Assembly (NCBI GenBank): GCA_016787415.1
Contig: JAEUUT010000070.1
Location: 215,091 to 279,090, forward strand
Length of the DNA stretch: 64,000 nucleotides
Direction: 5' to 3'
Origin: Saprospiraceae bacterium
GTDB lineage: Bacteria > Bacteroidota > Bacteroidia > Chitinophagales > Saprospiraceae
Shown here: positions 1 through 9,310 of the stretch, piece by piece
Layout of the letters: each line of letters starts with the position of its first letter
Numbering within the stretch: the first letter of the stretch is position 1
Made by a program: the position numbers and the translations under genes
Notes under the pieces: model-generated
Told to the model about the DNA's origin: nothing
Seen by the model: the letters and a program-made list of their open reading frames with translations, nothing else
Database searches by the model: none

Positions 1-8
1 TTCCGCCA

Positions 9-1139
9 TTAAAATCCAATCGGGCGTTTGGTTTCAATCACCAGCGTGGTGGCGGTGCCATTGGGGAAATAGCCGTCGAATTGTTCGCCGTTTACCCAAA
101 TAGATTTCAGGGCTTCGGCGTCCATGTAGTTGAGCAGGGCCGCTCCGTTGATGTCGGTGACTGCGCCATGTGTAGGCGTTTCAAACTCGGTAATGCCGAT
201 AATTTTGACATCGGAAACTGCTTTGCCTTGTTTGTCGCGGATAAACACGTGGTTTTTACCTGCTTTTATCAGTTTGGTGTACTCGTCATCGCTGCTATTG
301 CGGTGCGTAAATCGCAGCATGGCGATCTGGATTTCATTGTCAGATTTCCAGTCGAAATTCAATTTATCCAGTTCGTACACAGCAGCAGCCACCTGATGTG
401 TTTCTTCGCGGCAGATGTTGCGCAGTTTTTCAGAGCGACGTTTCAGGCGCCAGATGGAAAAAACCAGGGCTTGTCTTTTCAGAAAAGAGAAGAAGAAAAT
501 ACCCAGCAGGCTTTCCAGGATGAGAAATAGCGCCGGCGAAGCATCCAGTGCAGTGAACGAAATGTCCTTTCCGGCAGCCTTGCCTTCCCAAACCACGCGC
601 AAGTGGCTAAACCAGATGAGCAACGTGCAGCACACCAACAGTGCAATCACACCCAGGGTGTGTTGTATTTGACGCGTTCGGCGCACTTGGCGCTGGAGGG
701 CTGCGTCGGGCAGATCGGGGTGCTCTTCCCTTGTCAGGTACAGTTCATAATCGGCGATCTGCTTGTTGAACAGCGTACGCAGCGAGTGAGAAATGAGCAC
801 ACCAGCCAGTACCACGGCAGCGGCGCCGAAAAAGGCAAACGGAATTTGTACAAACCCCAGATCGAAATGACCTTTCAGGAAAATTTTGTAAAACTCCCAG
901 GAAGCGATCATTTCACAAACAGCCACCACAAAGAAGCCGAGTGTGAAAAATATAACCTGCTGCGGCGACAGGCGCTGATCCAACTCGGCGAGTTGCAGTT
1001 CCTTCTGTTCTATTTCCTGAACAATGAGGTTATCCTCTCCGGCACATTTGTTGGCCTTTACGGCCGAATGGTGAGCAGCATCGAACGCCGGTCCGGGGCG
1101 GCGTTCCTGATCTTTGCGGAATGAATGATTGAGTTTCAT
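9..1139 (-). CDS. Four-helix membrane protein with soluble C-terminal domain, unknown function
   Basis: This 376-aa protein is not recognised as a named family. After a charged N-terminal stretch with a short coiled-coil-like segment (residues about 38-57), four hydrophobic segments are visible at roughly 61-86, 96-117, 160-180 and 200-220. The C-terminal third (about 290-376) looks like a beta-rich domain resembling carboxypeptidase-regulatory-like or Ig-like folds, with the pattern VFIRDKQGKAVSDVKI followed by a TDINGAALL turn. It lies 22 bp downstream of the VWA-like lipoprotein gene on the same strand and is probably co-transcribed with it. It may be the terminal member of the long minus-strand run that begins with mcrB. 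Function unknown. Confidence 0.7.
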   Translation of the reverse strand: MKLNHSFRKDQERRPGPAFDAAHHSAVKANKCAGEDNLIVQEIEQKELQLAELDQRLSPQQVIFFTLGFFVVAVCEMIASWEFYKIFLKGHFDLGFVQIPFAFFGAAAVVLAGVLISHSLRTLFNKQIADYELYLTREEHPDLPDAALQRQVRRTRQIQHTLGVIALLVCCTLLIWFSHLRVVWEGKAAGKDISFTALDASPALFLILESLLGIFFFSFLKRQALVFSIWRLKRRSEKLRNICREETHQVAAAVYELDKLNFDWKSDNEIQIAMLRFTHRNSSDDEYTKLIKAGKNHVFIRDKQGKAVSDVKIIGITEFETPTHGAVTDINGAALLNYMDAEALKSIWVNGEQFDGYFPNGTATTLVIETKRPIGF

Positions 1140-1161
1140 AGTTACAGATTATTTAGTGCAG

Positions 1162-1935
1162 TTAGATTTTGTTTTGCCGGATAAATTCTGAAATGCAACG
1201 TTGTGCATCCGGTAGGCTTTCCGTTCGTTGCAGGGGCACAGTGGCATGTTCAAAAATGCTGATATCGGAGTTTTCCCAGGAATTCAGGACGATCTGTAGC
1301 GACGCATCGTCGTCGTTTTTCGTAAATTTTCGGGCAAAAGGGATGGCTTCACCGAAGGCGTTTTCATTGATGCCGTCAGACAGGATGACCACCAGTTTGG
1401 GGCGATGCGCATGAATGGGGGAGTCGATGATATTGCGGACGCGCAGGAGGGCGTCATCGAGCAGTGTCACGTCGACGCCATTGGGTTGGTACTGGAAAAT
1501 GTGCCGGTCGATGCGGGCAATAAATGCCTCCCTGCGCTGGTTTCGGGCCAGCAGAAGAGAGTCCTTGCTGAGCCGGGCGTAGTAACGTTCTTCCAGGTTG
1601 GCATCATCGCCGGGGGTGAAGATGCGGAAGGTGTCGGCATCGAAACGAAAACTGCTTTTGGCTTCAGGTTGCGGATTTCCACACAGTACGACTGCGAGGA
1701 TACTACCGGGGCAGAACGTTTGCAGGCCGTTAGCCACTTCGTTGTAGAAAAATGCATCGGCTTTGACAATGCCTTGCTGGTCGATGGTGCCGGAACGGTC
1801 ATCCAGCACAATGATCAGCGGGGCACGTTCGGGGCGGAAGGTCGCTACGGGCGCTTGTTCATGCGAGCAGGCGCACAGCAGCAAGCAGATGATCGAAGAT
1901 GGAAGAGAGAGCGGGTGTAAACGAAATGTTGCCAT
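1162..1935 (-). CDS. VWA-like lipoprotein
   Basis: A 257-aa protein whose start is placed at the ATG at 1935, because it opens a signal peptide with a lipobox (LLCAC) directly; an upstream in-frame ATG at 1965 would add ten residues before the signal. After the lipidated Cys the chain contains LIIVLDDRSGTI near the N-terminus and VVILSDGINEN near residue 190, which match the first strand and a later strand of von Willebrand factor A domains. The metal-site motif DxSxS is altered (DDRSGT), so metal binding is uncertain. It is probably an envelope-anchored binding or scaffold protein. It sits between the receiver-protein gene and the four-helix membrane protein gene on the same strand. Confidence 0.7.
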   Translation of the reverse strand: MATFRLHPLSLPSSIICLLLCACSHEQAPVATFRPERAPLIIVLDDRSGTIDQQGIVKADAFFYNEVANGLQTFCPGSILAVVLCGNPQPEAKSSFRFDADTFRIFTPGDDANLEERYYARLSKDSLLLARNQRREAFIARIDRHIFQYQPNGVDVTLLDDALLRVRNIIDSPIHAHRPKLVVILSDGINENAFGEAIPFARKFTKNDDDASLQIVLNSWENSDISIFEHATVPLQRTESLPDAQRCISEFIRQNKI

Positions 1936-2017
1936 GATAAACACTGTTTGTGTGAAACATGGCACAACATTATCCTTGCAAGGGTTTTCCCGGGTTTAGA
2001 GTATGTTGATACTTCTC

Positions 2018-3994
2018 TTAGCCGCGGGCCGCCTGCTGTATATCCTGGCGTATTTTTTCAGTGCGATCCACGATGCTTTCCGAGGCATTTACTGCACGCA
2101 GGTGCTTCTGCAATCCCTCCCATTCCTGAAGGTAGTTATTCAGGTCAGCCACTTTTAAATCCTTTATTTTCAGCAGTTTCTGAAAGCGGCCGGGTAGTTT
2201 TATGGCATTATTGGCCAGCAGGTTTTTGAGTTTCTGCACACCTTGTTCGATGTTGCGGAATGCAGCCGGCTGGTCTTCGCTGAGCAGTTGAGAAAGAAGA
2301 AGTTCGGGATCTACTGATTCGAGCCAGTTCTCTTCTTCAGGAAAAAGGTTCATTTCCGCTATTTCCTGATAAAGCCTTGATCCAATGGGTTTGTTCCAGT
2401 TGCCGTTGAACCCCAGTTTACTAACAAAATACCCTTTGGCATTGTCCCCAAGGCGTGGTGAAAACTTATCGCAATATCCGTTTCTGAGACCTTTGAATAC
2501 GGCTTTCCCTGCTTTGTCTTCTTCTTTTATGTCGAATTCGCCGTAAAATATTTGTCCGTTTTCTTTGTTGTGCAGCAAAGCAATGGCCCTGTGCAGCAAG
2601 ATTAATTCAAGGGTATCTTCGTTTTCCTCCCAGCCGAGGTTTTCCAGCCGGCCGAAGTCGCAATCTATTTCAATGGCATCCAGTTCGCCACTAAAAAAGG
2701 CTTCTGCCTTGTGTTGGATAGCCTGCATCATTTTTTGATGTTTGTCAGGGTCCTCCAGTTTGATTTTGTAATAAAGGTTTTTCATCACCTTAGGCTGACG
2801 GGTTCTCTGGTCTTCACCAAAAGGGCCGTTTACCGGGCCGGGTCGATTAATATACTTTTTTCTGACCTCAATTTCGTTTTTCAGGGTTTTGAACACCTGT
2901 GAGAGATGGTCGCTTGCACTGAGAATGGAGCCGGTTTTGTTTTTATGCAGGATATGTTCGACGGGTTTGCTTAGCAAAACACTTAATGCCCGGCGAGGCA
3001 GTGCGCTGATCACCCTCGTCGCAATTTCATGGGCACTGGTTTCGCAGAATTCCAGCAAGTCGACCCCCATGACAGGCTGGTCGAATCCGTCTTCCAGCAA
3101 TTCCATATCGACAAAAAGGGCCTGATAGGCATGGGTTTTACTATTTTGCGACAGGACTTCTTTGGCTTTTTCACCATTATGAAAGAGATCGACACCTAAA
3201 AAATACGGACTTAATAACTCTTTCAGGAGTTTCCCTTCGGCGGCATTGTCTTCCACCAGCATGGCACGGTAGGGGAGTTGGATAATGTTGGCCTCCTGTT
3301 TTTCATCCCTTTTCTTTTCCAGTTGCTTGATCAGGTTGATGAGTTTGCCCCGAATAATTTCCTGATCCTGAGATGAAAGCGGAAATTTCAGAATCCCTGC
3401 AATCTCTTGTGCCGTATCATGCGCATCAGCGCCTGTCAGGAATTCTCCCATCACAATGACGTGCTTTATTTCCTCTTCAAGGGGCGGATTGTCCGGATTG
3501 CCCACGTATTTCTGCAGGTCGTGAAGAATTTGATCGAGTTGGCCAGTGGTGGTGAGACAGTAGTTGCGCAGGTAATTGTAGCGCTGGCGGGAGAAATAAA
3601 AAGGTTCCAGTTGTTGAATCGGCCACTGCAGGTGGAGGAATGACTTGACATAGGGCAGGTGCTTGACCGAAGTGGAAGTGAGGACGCGCAGTTCGCTTCT
3701 TGATTTGGTGGAAATGAAACGCAGGTGAGCGATACTGGAGTCGGGCAGTTTATAATATATCAGATCGTTGGCAATGTCATATCCTTCTCGCACTTTCCCG
3801 CTCCACGCCAGTTCAACCTGAATAAAAATCTGATCAAAACCTTTATCAGTGAACTGGAATGACGACCATTCTTTGCTGCTTTTGATCGTGAGGCATTCGC
3901 AAGCACCTGATGTTTGATTGGCAAACAGCGCACGCAAGCCCTTGGAAAAAGCATCGGCTACTACTTCATTGCATATGAGCAATATGCGTTTCAT
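2018..3994 (-). CDS. Response-regulator-like protein with central receiver domain and unknown C-terminal domain
   Basis: A 658-aa protein. Residues 1-110 form an alternating strand/helix domain that resembles a receiver without its acidic residues. A clear receiver domain follows at about 240-350: MLVEDN supplies the acidic pair (E248, D249), LFVDMELL supplies the phosphoacceptor Asp (D296), and LLSKPV supplies the conserved Lys (K343). The remaining 300 residues are mostly helical, not recognised, and contain no DNA-binding helix-turn-helix that I can see, so this is probably not a transcription factor. It lies 84 bp downstream of the 207-aa unknown gene and the giant kinase-like gene on the same strand, and is the likely phosphotransfer partner of that kinase (inference). 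Confidence 0.75.
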   Translation of the reverse strand: MKRILLICNEVVADAFSKGLRALFANQTSGACECLTIKSSKEWSSFQFTDKGFDQIFIQVELAWSGKVREGYDIANDLIYYKLPDSSIAHLRFISTKSRSELRVLTSTSVKHLPYVKSFLHLQWPIQQLEPFYFSRQRYNYLRNYCLTTTGQLDQILHDLQKYVGNPDNPPLEEEIKHVIVMGEFLTGADAHDTAQEIAGILKFPLSSQDQEIIRGKLINLIKQLEKKRDEKQEANIIQLPYRAMLVEDNAAEGKLLKELLSPYFLGVDLFHNGEKAKEVLSQNSKTHAYQALFVDMELLEDGFDQPVMGVDLLEFCETSAHEIATRVISALPRRALSVLLSKPVEHILHKNKTGSILSASDHLSQVFKTLKNEIEVRKKYINRPGPVNGPFGEDQRTRQPKVMKNLYYKIKLEDPDKHQKMMQAIQHKAEAFFSGELDAIEIDCDFGRLENLGWEENEDTLELILLHRAIALLHNKENGQIFYGEFDIKEEDKAGKAVFKGLRNGYCDKFSPRLGDNAKGYFVSKLGFNGNWNKPIGSRLYQEIAEMNLFPEEENWLESVDPELLLSQLLSEDQPAAFRNIEQGVQKLKNLLANNAIKLPGRFQKLLKIKDLKVADLNNYLQEWEGLQKHLRAVNASESIVDRTEKIRQDIQQAARG

Positions 3995-4078
3995 GGCAAC
4001 TGGGTGTTGATTAAAAAATCAGGCTGGTAACAATCTGGGATGCCAGTTGCTTTCGGGGTTTTATGCTGAAAATGGGAT

Positions 4079-4702
4079 TCAGTTTTCTTCTGGAATATTG
4101 TTGAATCGAATTTTTAAGTCAAGCATTCCACTCATCATGGATGGAGGAAGATCGTCAATAGTCATGCCATCAGGCAGTTTGAGTATGTCTTTTTCAAATT
4201 TAATGTGCGCGGGTTTGAGATTATTTACTAAATACTGGCTGACACGTTCTTCTGTTCTGTCGATCAGGGGTTTGTGAAAATATCGGTCTATCAAAAGGTT
4301 TAATATGTCGTCGTAGTTTTCTCCAACAGATGCTCTGTTGGCCAGATCTTCCACCTTTTTGTATTCATCGGGTTCCTGGGTGGTAAAGTTTTCCAGCCAG
4401 AAAAGCCCCTGATTTTTGATGGCGTCATTGGTGTCGTAACCGTGGATCAACAAATAGGGCTGTCGCTTCAATAACCCTTGTTGTTTCATCCATTCGATCA
4501 GTTTGTGTGCAACTTTTTCATGGTTCATGACGAACATCCCGGACTTTTCGACCTCTTCGTCAGTTCCTTTGGCGAGATAATCTCCTTTGAGTACCCATAC
4601 TTTTGTTTGAGGGCAACAGAAAAATTCAGGATGGTTTTTGAAAGCATCTCTAAACTCGTCGTGCCCGATAGTATTTATTCTTGTTATTATGATAAGGATC
4701 AT
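4079..4702 (-). CDS. Unknown 207-aa protein of the kinase/receiver operon
   Basis: Not recognised. Its ATG overlaps the stop codon of the kinase-like gene (ATGA arrangement), which indicates translational coupling and a shared role. The N-terminus begins with a hydrophobic strand (LIIITRIN) and a later strand (YLLIHGYDTNDA) suggests an alpha/beta core; the C-terminal half is charged and helical. There is no signal peptide or membrane segment, so it is cytoplasmic. It could be the effector or an adaptor between kinase and receiver protein; the sequence alone does not decide this. Confidence 0.7.
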   Translation of the reverse strand: MILIIITRINTIGHDEFRDAFKNHPEFFCCPQTKVWVLKGDYLAKGTDEEVEKSGMFVMNHEKVAHKLIEWMKQQGLLKRQPYLLIHGYDTNDAIKNQGLFWLENFTTQEPDEYKKVEDLANRASVGENYDDILNLLIDRYFHKPLIDRTEERVSQYLVNNLKPAHIKFEKDILKLPDGMTIDDLPPSMMSGMLDLKIRFNNIPEEN

Positions 4703-7700
4703 GTGATAAGTGAAATTAGCCGCTGTGCTAACCGATATTTGGAAACGGTTTTGTCATTGAAATACGAGCTAAGTTCGTTATAGGAAATGAATTTACAAAA
4801 TTCATGATCTATAAGGTGGTTATTTCCTCCTGATTCGAGGATGACATGGGGAATGTGCCTGCGCAGTGCTTTGATAAATTGCTTCGGATCAGTTCCTTTT
4901 AGCCACTGGTTGTTGCTGAACATGGTGCGGTGTATGATCACGAAATCAAAGTTGAGTTTCCGGTTGTTGGAAGGTTCATCCCGGAAAAAATTGGTAAAAG
5001 AGCCTATCTGATTCCCGTCGAATGTAAGTGTAAGGGTATGGTCGTATTTCCCATACTGAATACTTCCGTTCAGGGGTAAAGCATTCTGTTCGCCTGAAAA
5101 GTTGACGTGGGTTGCGATGAAGACATTGCTGGCCCAGCATAGGTCGAAGTTTTTCATCGGTATGCTCAAATCCACGCTTTCCTTACCTGTTTGATAGGGG
5201 AATAATGAAGCAATTTCGATTTCAGAAGAGGTTCTTTTGGCATATTCAGCAAACCGCTCATCAATGATTAGCACACGTAACATGGCAGCATTGAACAGTT
5301 TGTAGGGGAATAACCACTTTTCGTCATCGGCTGCAAAAGGAGGTGTATCGAGCCAGGAAAAATCAAGGGAATTTTTGTCGTACGTCACATAGCCATAGTT
5401 TTCATTGCGTACCTGAGGCAGGCCGTTCTTGATTTTTTTGATGCCTTTGCTATGGTGGTCATAGATGGCGTACATATGCCCTTCTTTCAGATTGACCTGG
5501 CTGAAGGCATTGTCATCCCTCCCCTGATCGAGAATCACTTCGAAGGGTGGGTTGTTTTGCTGAAATTCGGCCAGTTCATTTTTCCATTTTTGGGAAAAAT
5601 TTTCGCGATGCAGCATGAGCGACGCTTTCCGCAAATCGCCGTAGCGCCCCAACCATTCTTTCCAGCATGTTTCAAGCAACTGATTGGTCTGACCCAGTTC
5701 TGGTTTAATGTCCAGCGAAGTTTCCTGTAACCGGTTTCTGAAATAAGGGTTTTGAAGCGGCGCATTTTCCGATCGGGCAGGGTTGATTTTAAGCAAGGTC
5801 CGAGCCGGGAGTTTTAAGAACAGTTTGTCTAGTTCTTCCTCGCTGATTCCATCCAGCATGGATTCCTGGATGATTACAAAGCCATAACTGTTCGCACTCA
5901 GTCTGGCTTTCATCCTGAAATCATGAATATTTTTGAACAGGTACACACCCTCTTGCAAAAAGGCCCGGTTCTCATAATCGCGCTCATCAATATCCCTGCC
6001 GATGTAAGCAATTTTACGCGCTTTCTGTATTTTAAAACGGTAGTTGATGCGAGCCTTTGCGAAATCAAAGGTATTGGCAGGTTCCGGGTCAGTGGTATGC
6101 TCCGGAAGAGGCTGGTTTTTCTCCCAGATAAAAGCGGATTCGGTGGCAGCAGTTTCCCTGTACGAATACTGAAATGTTTCTTTTAGAAAATCATCCTGGA
6201 ATAGTTGGTCGCCTACCCTGAGATAAACCTGCAAGGTATTGTTGTTGTAAATGGCGGTGTCTTCGCTGGCAATATCCTTGTAACCAGCCATAATGGAAGC
6301 GCAAATTTTCATATCGAGAATACCGAGGTTTTGGTTGGAAGGCCTGAAATCATCTTTGGGATTTACAAAATCTGCTTTCACACGCTCTTTGAAAGCCTTC
6401 CATTGCTGATAATTTTCAAGTTCAGATACGTTGTCGTACACATCTACAGTGTAGCAGGAATCATCGGTGGTATTGTCGGTGACTCGAATGCAGATTTCAA
6501 GTGATTTGGGGTCTCCTCCGAGCGGATTGAGTTGGTTTTTCTGGTGTTTGGCAATATTGCGGATCAGGTTTTCCATGAGAGAAAAAAAGGCATGTTCATT
6601 GGGAATAGAAACCTGCGGGTCTTTGTCGGGGATGATCGATTTATTGGCATAAAACTCCTCATGCGATATCTGCTGTTCCATTTGGCTTATATCCACATAG
6701 TAAGGGAACTGAAATGGGTATCGCACCATATCGAATTCCGGAGGCAGTAAATCGCTGATTACTTTATTGCTGCTGTGACCGTATTCAGCCATCAGTTCAT
6801 GCCCCTGGAAAAAAAATCTGAAATACAGCCTGTTACTTGCATTGGAGTCGTAACGGATGCCTTCACTGGCAGCCAGATTATCCATGAGGAGCATATTTTC
6901 GGCCATAGGGAGCACCAGTTCGCGGTAGAAATACATGGTTTTCGGCGGCGTAAAGGGGTCGGCCATAAACTCATTGCGCCACACGACGTATTCATTGTGG
7001 TGGTCGCGCAACCAGTTAATAAAGGCATTTCGCGCCGTCGTTTCAGTTTTTAACGATGGAGAAATCTCAGACAGTCGGTCAGCCAGTAATGCTGTTTTGG
7101 TACGTGGGTGAATATGCGAACCCATGTGATGAGAAAAATTCCTGCTCAGGATTCTGGAGATAGCAGCCTGTCGGGCCAGTTTAATAACCGTTCTTTCCTG
7201 TAAGCGTGACAGAAGGTTTCTGATTTTTGATTCCAGTAAAGGAAACAGGTAGTTGTAGAACTTTCGAGCGCCTTCCTCCGATTCGTACTGTTGTGATAAA
7301 CGCCCTACTTTTCGGCTAACGTAAGTGATGAGCATCCCGTCGGAATTGACATCTTTCAGCCGATTAATGAAACAGAAGAGCTGTATCAGTTCTCCATTTT
7401 GGGGCATTTCGTCGGCATTGGTTATTTTGAGGGTACATTTATTAAGGGCTTTTCCTACAGCTTCGGGCTCGTAAAACACTACCGTATGTGCAAGTGGAAG
7501 AAACAGGTGGAGCAACTTCTCCGTTTCTTCTTTGGATGTTTTTGAATTTTCATTCAGATTGCTCTGGGGCGCACTTACGAGATTGATTTCCAGTTTTGTG
7601 TAATCATACCAGTATTCGTAGTACATGTACCGGTTTTGTACGGGGATGCGGTTTTTCAGGTCGAAATTTTCGTAGGAGAATTTGGAAATTTTATTGGCTG

Positions 7701-8868
7701 CAATGTATTTCTCCAGTTCGTCGCCATAGTCGCGAAATGGTACATCCACCAGATAATATTCCTTTCTGTAATTCTGGCCAGTGACAAAAAAAGAAGTAGC
7801 GCCAATGTTCCAAGCTACTTCTTTGTTATTTTGAGTTTCTGAAAGGATATTCAGGCTGTTGAGGGTTTTCAGGTAGGCTGAAATATCGAGGTTGTTCAGA
7901 TTAAAGTAATCGTCGGGGTTGCTAAATGCCTCGACGCCGTGCGTAATATCTTCTGCATGGGTAGTCGAGTATGTTTTTCTTCTCAAGGCTTCAAACCATT
8001 GGAAAAGGACATGCCCTACAATCTGACTGTATTCTCTTCTGATTCTTGCAGACGCTTTGACACGCCGGTTGTTTTTTTCTAGGCTGAATTCGGTATCATT
8101 CGCTTTCGAAAAAAAAGTAGAAGTATCCAGAAATACGACTTCAGTTTGGACCTGGTCAGGGGTTGTTCCAGTAAAGTGCGCCAATTGCTGTAAAAAAGCG
8201 GTTCTCATTCGATCCAGGTCGTAGGTCAGTTTATGACTCATGTATCCGTATAGCACAATGCCTTTGAGCGCTTTTACTTGTTCTTGATCCAGTTTGGATA
8301 AAACGCCGCCAGCACCTGTCAGGAAGAGTTTCCGCTCCATGTACGTCGGGTCGGATATACTGTTGTTCACAGGGCCTTTGGATTTCCCGAACATATTAAC
8401 AACCTCGTCTGGGTGGGTCGAATAATAAAAAACGCGCGCGTCTTGTGAGTTCTGTCCTTTTTCGTTGTGCACCGTGAGTTTGTTCAGACAGAAATCTGAA
8501 AAAATGTAATGTATGTTGTAATGGGTAATCAGGTGGGTAATTTCATCGATCTGCCGGGCATGGCTCAACTGATGGAATTTATAGGTAAAATCAAAAGATT
8601 CCAGTTTGATTTGATGTTCAGGGAGATCGATCGTCGTTACACAAATATGAGATGAGTAATGAGATAAGTGTTCTTCATTCACCCATATCCAATCCCTTGT
8701 TTCTTCGTTTGATTGACTGGAATAAGTGCTGTTCTGCCGTTCTTTCACCCTTGCTTTTATCCCGTAACTGTTTAAAAAGGCAGCAATAACATGCTGGTTC
8801 AGCATATTGTCGCTATCTATAAAAAGCAACCGGATGACTTGAAACTGTACGGGGGACGATTGTGACAT
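4699..8868 (-). CDS. Giant histidine-kinase-like protein with receiver-like domains at both ends
   Basis: A 1389-aa soluble protein. The N-terminus carries a receiver-like pattern: LLFIDSD with Asp at 18 and 20, then YIFSDF with a possible phosphoacceptor Asp near 125. The centre has a histidine-kinase-like core: a His-rich motif NFSHHMGSHI at about 578-587 followed by helices, then GHKL ATPase signatures, namely an N box ENLIRNIAKH near 763, DVYDN near 812 in the position of the G1 box, and NLGILDMKICA near 845-855 in the position of the G2 box. From about 1199 a second receiver-like pattern starts (VLIIDERF, later FDFVIIHR and HVILES). There is no sensory membrane segment. It heads a three-gene unit with the 207-aa unknown and the receiver protein. 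The family is not recognised; histidine kinase is assigned from motif order only. Confidence 0.7.
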   Translation of the reverse strand: MSQSSPVQFQVIRLLFIDSDNMLNQHVIAAFLNSYGIKARVKERQNSTYSSQSNEETRDWIWVNEEHLSHYSSHICVTTIDLPEHQIKLESFDFTYKFHQLSHARQIDEITHLITHYNIHYIFSDFCLNKLTVHNEKGQNSQDARVFYYSTHPDEVVNMFGKSKGPVNNSISDPTYMERKLFLTGAGGVLSKLDQEQVKALKGIVLYGYMSHKLTYDLDRMRTAFLQQLAHFTGTTPDQVQTEVVFLDTSTFFSKANDTEFSLEKNNRRVKASARIRREYSQIVGHVLFQWFEALRRKTYSTTHAEDITHGVEAFSNPDDYFNLNNLDISAYLKTLNSLNILSETQNNKEVAWNIGATSFFVTGQNYRKEYYLVDVPFRDYGDELEKYIAANKISKFSYENFDLKNRIPVQNRYMYYEYWYDYTKLEINLVSAPQSNLNENSKTSKEETEKLLHLFLPLAHTVVFYEPEAVGKALNKCTLKITNADEMPQNGELIQLFCFINRLKDVNSDGMLITYVSRKVGRLSQQYESEEGARKFYNYLFPLLESKIRNLLSRLQERTVIKLARQAAISRILSRNFSHHMGSHIHPRTKTALLADRLSEISPSLKTETTARNAFINWLRDHHNEYVVWRNEFMADPFTPPKTMYFYRELVLPMAENMLLMDNLAASEGIRYDSNASNRLYFRFFFQGHELMAEYGHSSNKVISDLLPPEFDMVRYPFQFPYYVDISQMEQQISHEEFYANKSIIPDKDPQVSIPNEHAFFSLMENLIRNIAKHQKNQLNPLGGDPKSLEICIRVTDNTTDDSCYTVDVYDNVSELENYQQWKAFKERVKADFVNPKDDFRPSNQNLGILDMKICASIMAGYKDIASEDTAIYNNNTLQVYLRVGDQLFQDDFLKETFQYSYRETAATESAFIWEKNQPLPEHTTDPEPANTFDFAKARINYRFKIQKARKIAYIGRDIDERDYENRAFLQEGVYLFKNIHDFRMKARLSANSYGFVIIQESMLDGISEEELDKLFLKLPARTLLKINPARSENAPLQNPYFRNRLQETSLDIKPELGQTNQLLETCWKEWLGRYGDLRKASLMLHRENFSQKWKNELAEFQQNNPPFEVILDQGRDDNAFSQVNLKEGHMYAIYDHHSKGIKKIKNGLPQVRNENYGYVTYDKNSLDFSWLDTPPFAADDEKWLFPYKLFNAAMLRVLIIDERFAEYAKRTSSEIEIASLFPYQTGKESVDLSIPMKNFDLCWASNVFIATHVNFSGEQNALPLNGSIQYGKYDHTLTLTFDGNQIGSFTNFFRDEPSNNRKLNFDFVIIHRTMFSNNQWLKGTDPKQFIKALRRHIPHVILESGGNNHLIDHEFCKFISYNELSSYFNDKTVSKYRLAQRLISLIT

Positions 8869-8977
8869 ATCGGGATAAATATTTTCGCAATTTGTAAAAA
8901 AAAGAGTTTTCCCGGGTTTTCCCGGTCAGATGGCAGAAGCCCCTGTCAGACTCTTTTTGCGGTAGCGGTGGCAGCGA

Positions 8978-9250
8978 TCAGCCAATTTCGAAAAATGTTC
9001 CGCAACACCCCAGGTACATCCGGTCGTCTGAATTAAAAAAGCCGACGCGAGCAGTGCCAATGCTCAAAAAAAGCAGGTTTACCGTTTCCACGTTCCGAAT
9101 CATAGTGTATGCCCCTTCCTGCATGCGGATGTGCATTTTCAGTGCCTGATCGCCTTTGGGGTTGGACAAATAAAGGAAAAAAGCCATGCATAGTAGCCAA
9201 AACCAGCCTGGCATTTTTACTTTGACGGAGAGGTGATTTTCCTGTTGCAT
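8978..9250 (-). CDS. Small membrane protein (DUF4359-like)
   Basis: A 90-aa protein with one hydrophobic segment at about 14-29 followed by SNPKGDQALKMHI, a pattern that recalls DUF4359-type small membrane proteins. The remainder is predicted to lie outside the membrane and contains a short Cys pair near the C-terminus (GCCGTFF). It lies between mcrC (61 bp upstream) and the giant kinase-like gene (109 bp downstream) on the same strand. Function unknown; family assignment is tentative. Confidence 0.6.
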   Translation of the reverse strand: MQQENHLSVKVKMPGWFWLLCMAFFLYLSNPKGDQALKMHIRMQEGAYTMIRNVETVNLLFLSIGTARVGFFNSDDRMYLGCCGTFFEIG

Positions 9251-9310
9251 ATTTCTTGCTGTTTAAATGTCAGCCAAATATGCTATTCAGGGAGTTTTCC
9301 GAGGTTGCAG

